From assembly GCA_905235885.1 (NCBI GenBank), contig CAJONM010000171.1, positions 1 through 6,385 of the forward strand: a stretch of 6,385 nucleotides of DNA, in the 5' to 3' direction. The position numbers were made by a program, and so were the translations under genes. Positions 1-5,170 of the stretch are shown one piece after another. The stretch is from an uncultured Clostridia bacterium. Its GTDB lineage: Bacteria > Bacillota > Clostridia > UBA1381. The notes below the pieces were generated by a model that was not told the DNA's origin, made no database searches, and was given only the letters and a program-made list of their open reading frames with translations. Each line of letters opens with the position of its first letter. Position 1 is the first letter of the stretch.

Positions 1-1065
1 ATGGCGATACTGTGCCTTGCCGAGGACATGGCGGATCTGAAGGACAGGCTCTCTAAGATAATCGTTGCGTACAACCGCGCTGGCGAGCCGGTGTATGCAG
101 GTCAGCTCAACGCTCAGGGCGCAATGGCGGCGCTTTTAAAGGATGCGATAAAGCCTAATCTTGTCCAGAGTTTAGAGCATACACCCACACTTGTGCATGG
201 CGGACCGTTTGCGAACATAGCGCATGGCTGCAACAGTGTTCGCGCGACAAAGTTGGCTGTAAAGCTCGGCGATTATACCATAACGGAGGCAGGTTTCGGA
301 GCCGATCTCGGCGCAGAAAAGTTTATTGACATAAAGTGCCGTATGTCCGGACTTCGTCCCGATGCGGTGGTACTTGTCGCGACGGTAAAAGCGCTCAAAT
401 ATAACGGCGGCGTAAAAAAGGACGAGCTGAAGGAAGAAAATCTTGACGCGCTTGCAAAGGGCATAGTAAACCTCGGAAAGCATATAGAGAATATGAAGAA
501 CTTCGGTGTACCTGTTGTTGTCGCTGTAAACAGATTTGCAACGGATACCGACGCGGAGCTGGAGTATCTAAAGAAAAAATGCGTAGAATACGGCGCGGAA
601 TGCGCTCTTTGCGAGGTATTTGCAAAGGGCGGAGAGGGCGGCATGGAGCTGGCTCAATATGTGCTTGACGCGATCGCGGCAGGTAAAAAAGAATATAATC
701 CGGCATATGATACGAACGATACGATAGAAAATAAGATAAACGCCATAGTAACAAAGGTATACGGCGGTAAGGGCGTAAGCTATTCAAACAAGGCGAAAAA
801 AGCGATAAAGCAGCTTGAACAATTCGGACTGGACAAAAAGCCTGTATGTATTGCGAAAACGCAATATTCGCTGTCGGACGATCCCAAGCTTTTGGGACGG
901 CCTGAGGGCTTTACCGTAAATATAAAAACTGTCCGCATCTCAAACGGCGCAGGATTTATCGTTGCGGAGGCGGGCGATATAATGACGATGCCCGGACTTC
1001 CGAAAACGCCTGCCGCCGAGGGGATAGATACGGACAACAACGGCGTTATATCGGGGCTGTTCTGA
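1..1065 (+). CDS. fhs: formate–tetrahydrofolate ligase, C-terminal part (5' end outside window)
   Basis: This enzyme (10-formyl-THF synthetase) joins formate to tetrahydrofolate using ATP. It feeds one-carbon units to purine synthesis and initiator formylation, and to the Wood–Ljungdahl pathway where that exists; it is cytosolic. The visible 354 residues carry family-typical blocks: MAILCLA at the very start, HGGPFANIAHGCNS (66–79), GFGADLGAEKFIDIKCR (98–114), VPVVVAVNRFATDTDAE (170–186), and the C-terminal MTMPGLPKTPAAEGID (328–343) ending in ISGLF. The family is usually about 555 residues, so roughly 200 N-terminal residues, including the ATP-binding P-loop, lie upstream. The ATG at base 1 aligns with an internal Met of the conserved EVMAILCLA block and is not the true start. 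The stop codon shares one base with the tsaE start (TGATG), pointing to translational coupling. No frameshift is visible. Confidence 0.96.
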   Translation: MAILCLAEDMADLKDRLSKIIVAYNRAGEPVYAGQLNAQGAMAALLKDAIKPNLVQSLEHTPTLVHGGPFANIAHGCNSVRATKLAVKLGDYTITEAGFGADLGAEKFIDIKCRMSGLRPDAVVLVATVKALKYNGGVKKDELKEENLDALAKGIVNLGKHIENMKNFGVPVVVAVNRFATDTDAELEYLKKKCVEYGAECALCEVFAKGGEGGMELAQYVLDAIAAGKKEYNPAYDTNDTIENKINAIVTKVYGGKGVSYSNKAKKAIKQLEQFGLDKKPVCIAKTQYSLSDDPKLLGRPEGFTVNIKTVRISNGAGFIVAEAGDIMTMPGLPKTPAAEGIDTDNNGVISGLF

Positions 1066-1484
1066 TGATCGTATATGAATCGTATTCGCCTGACGATACG
1101 GCGGAGTTCGCAAGGGGATTTGCAAAACGCCTGACCGGCGGCGAGGTGATAGCGATGTACGGCGATCTCGGCGCAGGCAAAACGGCGTTTGTGCAGGGGC
1201 TTGCGAAGGGCTTGGGTATAACCCGTAATGTTACGAGCCCGACATTTACCATAGTAAACGAGTATATGGGACGGCTGCCGCTGTACCATTTTGATGTATA
1301 CAGAATAGCCGATCCCGACGAGATGTATGAGATCGGCTATGACGATTATATAGGCGGCGACGGAGTATGCGTGATCGAATGGGCGGAGCTGATAGAGGAG
1401 CTGCTGCCGTTGGGGCATATAAACCTTTCCATATACAAGGACAGCGGCAAGGGCGCGGAATACAGACGAATTGAAATAGATTGA
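1065..1484 (+). CDS. tsaE: tRNA t6A37 threonylcarbamoyltransferase complex ATPase TsaE
   Basis: TsaE is the small P-loop ATPase that works with TsaB and TsaD to move threonylcarbamoyl from TC-AMP onto A37 of tRNAs reading ANN codons. It acts in the cytosol. The 139-residue product has the family layout: Walker A GDLGAGKT (33–40), the SPTF switch block (58–61), HFDVYR (75–80) and VIEWAE (103–108). Its length is close to the usual 140–155. The start overlaps the fhs stop by one base and has only a weak G-rich stretch upstream (1053–1056), so translation probably depends on ribosomes arriving from fhs. tsaB follows after 40 nt. tsaD and tsaC are not in the window and must lie elsewhere if the pathway is complete. 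Confidence 0.95.
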   Translation: MIVYESYSPDDTAEFARGFAKRLTGGEVIAMYGDLGAGKTAFVQGLAKGLGITRNVTSPTFTIVNEYMGRLPLYHFDVYRIADPDEMYEIGYDDYIGGDGVCVIEWAELIEELLPLGHINLSIYKDSGKGAEYRRIEID

Positions 1485-1504
1485 TAAAGCGCTCATGCAT
1501 TGAG

Positions 1505-1510
1505 AAGGGG
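1505..1510 (+). promoter_or_regulatory. tsaB ribosome binding site with long spacing
   Basis: AAGGGG lies inside the longer G-rich run AGAAGGGGG. It is the only good Shine–Dalgarno match before tsaB, but it is 14 nt from ATG 1525. No nearer in-frame start exists because TGA occurs at 1513–1515. Initiation may be less efficient than for the neighbours, or it may rely on coupling from tsaE. Confidence 0.5.
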
Positions 1511-1524
1511 GCTGACGGAAACAG

Positions 1525-2223
1525 ATGAAAATTCTTGCGGTCGATACATCGTCGTTTGCCGCGTCTGCGGCGATCGTCGAGGACGGTATTGTATTGGGTG
1601 AAAGCGTAATACGCAATAAACGCAAGCATTCTCAGAACATTATGCCTATGATAGGGCGTATGTTTACCGAGCTGGAGATGAATATACGCGATATAGATCT
1701 TTTTGCCGTAACTACGGGGCCGGGGTCGTTTACAGGACTCAGGATAGGAATATCCACTATGCGTGCGTTCGCGCAGGCTATGGGCAAGCCGATCATCGGT
1801 ATAAATACCCTTGAAGCGATCGCGTACAATTTCGTTTGCTCTGAACATATTGTAGTACCCATGCTTGATGCGCGGCGAGATGAGGTGTTTACCGCCGCAT
1901 ATCGATTTGACGGCGAAACGCCTGTTGCATTGATAGAGCCATGCGTTATGACGATCGATGGGATATCGTCTGAATTTACCGATAAAACGGTGATATATGC
2001 CGGTGACGGGATGATAGCGCACAGAAACGAGATAACACGCCCCGGAGCCATATTTTCACCGCCGAATTTATCGGAGACAAGGGCGGCTTCGGTTGCGGCT
2101 CTTGCTTTTCTTCGCGCCGGAAACGGCGAAGGCGTGGGGTATAACGATATACAGCCTGTGTATCTGAGAAAATCTCAGGCGGAACGGGAATATGAAAATA
2201 AACACAAGGAGAGCATACAATGA
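1525..2223 (+). CDS. tsaB: tRNA t6A37 threonylcarbamoyltransferase complex subunit TsaB
   Basis: TsaB is the non-catalytic, ASKHA-fold dimerisation partner of TsaD in the bacterial t6A complex. The 232-residue product shows the N-terminal fold strand ILAVDTSS (3–10), the KHSQN segment (34–38), the hallmark TTGPGSFTGLRIGIS (63–77), and the later LDARRDEVFTA block encoded near base 1863. The length matches the family (about 230). It lacks the TsaD metal-binding histidines, as expected for TsaB. An in-frame TGA at 1513–1515 makes ATG 1525 the first possible ATG. A strong AGAAGGGGG sits upstream but about 14 nt away, which is long, and a GGAAA lies only 3 nt away. The gene ends in a four-base ATGA overlap with rpiB. 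The rimI acetyltransferase gene that often follows tsaB is absent here. Confidence 0.94.
   Translation: MKILAVDTSSFAASAAIVEDGIVLGESVIRNKRKHSQNIMPMIGRMFTELEMNIRDIDLFAVTTGPGSFTGLRIGISTMRAFAQAMGKPIIGINTLEAIAYNFVCSEHIVVPMLDARRDEVFTAAYRFDGETPVALIEPCVMTIDGISSEFTDKTVIYAGDGMIAHRNEITRPGAIFSPPNLSETRAASVAALAFLRAGNGEGVGYNDIQPVYLRKSQAEREYENKHKESIQ
2206..2213 (+). promoter_or_regulatory. rpiB ribosome binding site inside tsaB
   Basis: AAGGAGAG ends 6 nt before ATG 2220 and lies within the last codons of tsaB. It supports the overlapping ATGA start of rpiB and points to coupled translation of the two genes. Confidence 0.8.
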
Positions 2224-2651
2224 TAGCTATAGGTAGCGACCACGGCGGTTTTGAGCTGAAGGAGCATATAAAAAAATATCTTGAAGAAAACGGTGTTCCG
2301 GTAAAGGATTACGGTACATACAGCGAGGACAGCGTTGATTATCCCGACTGCGCCGATCCCGTATGCCGCGCGGTTCAGGACGGTACGGCAGATAGCGGTA
2401 TATTGGTCTGCGGAACTGGTATAGGCATATCTATTGCGGCTAATAAATACAAGGGAATACGCGCCGCGCTGTGCAGTGATGTCTACAGCGCAACAATGGC
2501 AAAGCAGCACAATAACGCCAATATTATATGTTTAGGCGGAAGAGTAACGGGGCGCGAGCTGGCGTTTATGATCGTGGACGCATGGCGGAACGCCGAATTT
2601 TTAGGCGGCAGACATGCCGAGCGCGTGGCAAAGATACACAGATACGAGTAA
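2220..2651 (+). CDS. rpiB: ribose-5-phosphate isomerase B (RpiB/LacAB family)
   Basis: This enzyme interconverts ribose 5-phosphate and ribulose 5-phosphate in the non-oxidative pentose phosphate pathway, in the cytosol. The 143-residue product fits the RpiB length of about 145–150. Visible motifs are GSDHGGFELKE (5–15), the catalytic-loop CGTGIGISIAANK (64–76) with Cys64 and Thr66 as expected active-site residues, KQHNNANIICLGGR (95–108) with His97, and FLGGRHAERVAKI (127–139) with phosphate-contacting Arg/His. Cys at 64 puts it in the Cys-type group like E. coli RpiB rather than the Ser-type of mycobacteria. LacA/LacB or sugar-phosphate isomerases acting on allose 6-phosphate are related alternatives, but no sugar-uptake genes are nearby. 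It appears to end the fhs–tsaE–tsaB–rpiB run, although I see no strong terminator after it. Confidence 0.94.
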   Translation: MIAIGSDHGGFELKEHIKKYLEENGVPVKDYGTYSEDSVDYPDCADPVCRAVQDGTADSGILVCGTGIGISIAANKYKGIRAALCSDVYSATMAKQHNNANIICLGGRVTGRELAFMIVDAWRNAEFLGGRHAERVAKIHRYE

Positions 2652-2686
2652 GATTACAGCATATTTACATTTGCATTAAATTTATA

Positions 2687-2710
2687 ATATTCTGTTTATT
2701 TTGAGAATAT
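2687..2710. repeat. 7-bp inverted repeat upstream of the murA promoter
   Basis: ATATTCT (2687–2693) and AGAATAT (2704–2710) are perfect reverse complements separated by 10 nt. No T-run follows on either strand, so it does not look like a terminator. It could be a protein-binding site or simply chance in AT-rich DNA. Confidence 0.35.
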
Positions 2711-2713
2711 AAT

Positions 2714-2730
2714 ATGTTATACTGTAACAT
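2714..2730. repeat. operator-like palindrome over the murA -10
   Basis: ATGTTATACTGTAACAT has perfect 6-bp arms (ATGTTA and TAACAT) around a 5-nt centre, and it covers the whole extended -10 element. This position suits a repressor site, but no regulator gene is present and the family that would bind it is unknown. Confidence 0.45.
2715..2723 (+). promoter_or_regulatory. extended -10 promoter candidate for murA
   Basis: TGTTATACT fits the extended -10 pattern TGnTATAAT with one mismatch. The hexamer 17 nt upstream (TTTATT, 2695–2700) is a poor -35, which is common for extended -10 promoters. Transcription would begin near 2730 and give a leader of about 90 nt before murA. Other TATAAT-like strings at 2683–2688 and 2708–2713 lack a properly spaced -35. 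Confidence 0.5.
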
Positions 2731-2807
2731 GGACAGGCACACCGATATATACGAATGAATAATATACCTCAGATTGTAAATTGCGTCTTTGGCGCGGTTT
2801 AATGTGT

Positions 2808-2814
2808 GAGGTGG
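2808..2814 (+). promoter_or_regulatory. murA ribosome binding site
   Basis: GAGGTGG lies 4 nt before ATG 2819 and matches the anti-Shine–Dalgarno core. It fixes the murA start. Its TGAGGT portion (2807–2812) is complementary to ACCTCA at 2766–2771 in the same leader. Confidence 0.8.
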
Positions 2815-2818
2815 TATT

Positions 2819-4075
2819 ATGAATAAGCTCGTTATAGACGGCGGTATGCCGATGCGCGGTGAGATAACCGTTCAAGGCGCGAAAAACGCGGTATTGCCGA
2901 TACTTGCCGCCGCAATCATATCACGGGGAGAATGTGTGATACATAATTGCCCGAGGCTGAGAGATGTCGAGAAAACAAGCATAGTTCTTACACGACTCGG
3001 CTGTAAGCTCAATCGGAGCGAAGGAACGATATATATTGACTCGACTGATATAAATGACTGTCGGATAGACGAAAAGCTCATGCGCGAGATGCGCTCATCT
3101 ATAATATTTTTGGGCGCTATATTATCCGTATTCGGTAAGGCGGAGGTAGGACTGCCGGGCGGATGCCCGATAGGGCTCAGACCTATAGATCTGCACATAA
3201 AGGCGCTCAGGCAAATGGGCGTAAGGATATCGGAGGAGCATGGGTATCTCAACTGCGAATGCAGCCATCTTGTCGGGGCGGATATACATCTTGATTTTCC
3301 GAGCGTGGGCGCAACGGAAAATATAATGCTTGCCGCCGTCAAGGCGGACGGAGAAACGGTAATAACAAATGCGGCGAGAGAGCCGGAGATAATCGATCTG
3401 GCGAATTTCTTAAACAAGATGGGCGCGCAGATACGCGGCGCGGGATCGAGCATAATATCGATAAAGGGAACGGAAAGACTGCATGGTGCGGAGTACACCG
3501 TTATGCCGGACAGAATAGTTGCGCAGACATACCTGATAGGCGCGATGATGACCGATGGAGAGCTGCTGCTAAAAGGCGCGGAGCCGTCGCATATGCAGGC
3601 AGGTCTGTCGGTGCTGACGGAAATGGGCGGCAGGATACGCCGCACGCAGGACGGCTTACATATAAAAAACAACGGAAAGATACGCAGCATAAATATAATC
3701 AAGACAATGCCGTATCCGGGTTTTCCGACGGACGCGCAATCGCCGTTTATGGCGCTTGCCGCGATAGCCGGCGGCACGAGCGTGTTTGTGGAAAATATAT
3801 TTGAAAACAGGTACAGACATGTTGATGAGCTGGTACGCATGGGTGCGGACATAAAGGTGGAGGGCAGAAGCGCAGTTGTAAGAGGAGTAAAAAAGCTTTA
3901 CGGCGCGAATGTCGAGACATACGAGCTGCGCGGCGGCGCAGCGCTGATCCTTGCCGCTATGGCGGCGGAGGGCAGAACGCAAATAGCCGGAATAGAATTT
4001 ATAGACAGAGGCTATGAGGATATTGAAGGAAATCTGTCGCGATGCGGAATAAAGATACATCGCGTTAGATTTTGA
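2819..4075 (+). CDS. murA: UDP-N-acetylglucosamine 1-carboxyvinyltransferase MurA
   Basis: MurA transfers enolpyruvate from PEP to UDP-GlcNAc, the first committed step of peptidoglycan synthesis, in the cytosol. The 418-residue product has the family length and its key residues in near-identical numbering to E. coli MurA: Lys22–Asn23 in the QGAKNAVLP block, the loop Cys116 in LPGGCPIGLRP (112–122) with Arg121, Asp305 in YPGFPTDAQSP, Arg371 in ELRGGAAL, and Arg397 in FIDRGYEDIEG. The loop Cys is the residue attacked by fosfomycin, so the enzyme is predicted to be of the sensitive type. The segment usually read as PDRIEAGT is PDRIVAQT here (230–237), a mild departure. Its own promoter candidate lies upstream, and divIB follows 19 nt later. 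Clostridia often have two murA paralogues; the position beside divIB suggests this is the main, dcw-linked copy. Confidence 0.97.
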   Translation: MNKLVIDGGMPMRGEITVQGAKNAVLPILAAAIISRGECVIHNCPRLRDVEKTSIVLTRLGCKLNRSEGTIYIDSTDINDCRIDEKLMREMRSSIIFLGAILSVFGKAEVGLPGGCPIGLRPIDLHIKALRQMGVRISEEHGYLNCECSHLVGADIHLDFPSVGATENIMLAAVKADGETVITNAAREPEIIDLANFLNKMGAQIRGAGSSIISIKGTERLHGAEYTVMPDRIVAQTYLIGAMMTDGELLLKGAEPSHMQAGLSVLTEMGGRIRRTQDGLHIKNNGKIRSINIIKTMPYPGFPTDAQSPFMALAAIAGGTSVFVENIFENRYRHVDELVRMGADIKVEGRSAVVRGVKKLYGANVETYELRGGAALILAAMAAEGRTQIAGIEFIDRGYEDIEGNLSRCGIKIHRVRF

Positions 4076-4084
4076 TTAATGATG

Positions 4085-4089
4085 AAGGT
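4085..4089 (+). promoter_or_regulatory. ribosome binding site that favours the GTG start of divIB
   Basis: AAGGT ends 5 nt before GTG 4095. The alternative ATG at 4107 would be 17 nt away and has no better site of its own. This favours GTG as the start, although the signal is short. Confidence 0.5.
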
Positions 4090-4094
4090 ATTTA

Positions 4095-5012
4095 GTGGTC
4101 ATAACGATGGATAACAAGCGCAAAACCGGAGATGAAAACAGAATAGAAAACAATGCGGTTTCGCGCGAAGGCGGAACACGCAGAGTAAATATCGGTGCGG
4201 AACGCAGGCGGTCGGCGGACTCATCATATAAAAACCCTTATGAGTTCGATCCGAAACGCCGCCTTGAGCAGGCTCGAAAGAGAGAGCGGCTCAGACGGAT
4301 GCGTTTACGCGCCTTATTTACCGTAGCAGGCGCGGCGGTCATTATGGTGATATTGATTTTTATGACGCCGCTGTTTAATGTGCGTGAGATCCGTGTGGAG
4401 GGCAATTGCATTGTCAGCATGGATGCGATAAGGGAAAAAGTAGGCGATCTGGTGGGCGTCAATATATTTGCCGTACGCAGCTCACGCGCGGAGCGAAAGG
4501 TCATGGAAATATCGCAGATAGAGGAAGCCGAGATAACAAAGCATTGGCTTCCGCCGTATATAACGGTAACGCTAAAGGAAACAAATCCGGCGGCGTATCT
4601 GGTATCGGGAAGTAATATAATCGTCATCAATTCCGACACAAAGATAATAGATGATTCGGGCATATATAAAACGGATCTGCTCCCCAACATAAGCGGAATA
4701 AGCGTTTCGTCATATGAGGTCAACGAATATGTAAAATCAAACTCCGCCGAAAAAGACGAAATACTAAGGGAGCTTATGGCGTTGCTTGAAAAGCTGGGTA
4801 TGCTCGATAAAGTCACATATATCAATCTTGAGGATCTTACAAACATAAAATTCAGCTACGATAACCGCCTTGATGTGCTGTGCGGATCGCGACTGGAGAT
4901 GGAAAGAAAGCTGAGAATGTTTGCGGAAGCGATCAATTCCGATAATATGGATGCAAGGTCGATTGGAACGATGGATCTCAGTGTTCCGGGACAAGCTGTT
5001 TATACTCCGTAA
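4095..5012 (+). CDS. divIB: cell division protein FtsQ/DivIB
   Basis: FtsQ/DivIB is a single-pass divisome protein that links cytosolic and extracellular division proteins, with FtsL and FtsB/DivIC as partners. The 305-residue product has the expected layout. First comes a charged, Arg/Lys-rich cytosolic tail (1–70) that ends in a dense basic stretch. One membrane segment follows (about 71–91, LRALFTVAGAAVIMVILIF). A POTRA domain then starts at FNVREIRVEGN (94–104) and runs to about 163, followed by a beta-rich extracytoplasmic domain to the end. The N-in orientation follows from the positive charges. GTG 4095 is chosen from the upstream AAGGT; ATG 4107 would remove only four residues. Sequence identity in this family is low, so the call rests on architecture, POTRA motif and position between murA and ftsZ. 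Gene symbol ftsQ is equally used. Confidence 0.88.
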   Translation: MVITMDNKRKTGDENRIENNAVSREGGTRRVNIGAERRRSADSSYKNPYEFDPKRRLEQARKRERLRRMRLRALFTVAGAAVIMVILIFMTPLFNVREIRVEGNCIVSMDAIREKVGDLVGVNIFAVRSSRAERKVMEISQIEEAEITKHWLPPYITVTLKETNPAAYLVSGSNIIVINSDTKIIDDSGIYKTDLLPNISGISVSSYEVNEYVKSNSAEKDEILRELMALLEKLGMLDKVTYINLEDLTNIKFSYDNRLDVLCGSRLEMERKLRMFAEAINSDNMDARSIGTMDLSVPGQAVYTP

Positions 5013-5047
5013 TATAGTTACCATAAAAAAAGGTATATTTTTGTGTA

Positions 5048-5085
5048 ATTTTACTATTGAATATTGATATAAAACATAGTAAAAT
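5048..5085. repeat. 10-bp perfect inverted repeat spanning the ftsZ promoter
   Basis: ATTTTACTAT (5048–5057) and ATAGTAAAAT (5076–5085) are exact reverse complements with an 18-nt spacer. The core hexamer TACTAT recurs at 5095–5100, so three half-sites lie within 53 nt. The arms touch the proposed -35 and contain the proposed -10. No T-run follows the second arm, so it is more likely an operator or a DNA structure than a terminator. Confidence 0.6.
5057..5085 (+). promoter_or_regulatory. sigma-A-type promoter candidate for ftsZ
   Basis: TTGAAT (5057–5062) and TAAAAT (5080–5085) are separated by exactly 17 nt and match consensus at 4/6 and 5/6. Transcription would start near 5092, giving a leader of about 80 nt that is very AT-rich. 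ftsZ may therefore be expressed independently of murA–divIB, with read-through from upstream still possible. Confidence 0.55.
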
Positions 5086-5153
5086 AATAATGTGTACTAT
5101 AAATTAACAAAAATGATAATTTTAGTTTATTGTTTGGACAAGCATAAACTTTT

Positions 5154-5160
5154 AAGGAGG
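5154..5160 (+). promoter_or_regulatory. strong ftsZ ribosome binding site
   Basis: AAGGAGG is a full-length match to the anti-Shine–Dalgarno sequence, 10 nt before ATG 5171. It is the strongest site in the window and fits the high abundance expected of FtsZ. Confidence 0.9.
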
Positions 5161-5170
5161 ATATAAAGAA

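Noticed and set aside
1..3. ATG at base 1 as the true start of fhs
   Set aside because: The residues that follow match an internal conserved block of formate–THF ligase about 200 residues into the protein. The P-loop domain is missing because the window cuts the gene.
2652..2818. Small gene or riboswitch in the rpiB–murA gap
   Set aside because: No frame with an RBS and reasonable length is present, and I recognise no conserved riboswitch core. Only promoter-like and short inverted-repeat signals can be supported.
2872..3852. Long open frame on the minus strand inside murA
   Set aside because: The + strand reading is a full-length MurA with every key residue. The antisense frame has no recognisable domain and follows from codon bias in murA. 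The same holds for antisense frames in fhs, tsaB, divIB and ftsZ.
4079..4114. Short frame MMKVFSGHNDG between murA and divIB
   Set aside because: It is 11 codons with no clear RBS of its own, and it ends over the internal ATG of divIB. Such frames arise readily by chance.
5013..5045. Possible terminator after divIB (TACC 5019–5022 with GGTA 5032–5035, followed by TTTTT)
   Set aside because: The stem is only four base pairs with a 9-nt A-rich loop, and the flanking bases do not extend it. It is too weak to call, although partial termination cannot be excluded.
5110..5123. AAAAT/ATTTT inverted repeat in the ftsZ leader
   Set aside because: The arms are five bases of pure A/T in very AT-rich DNA, which is expected by chance.
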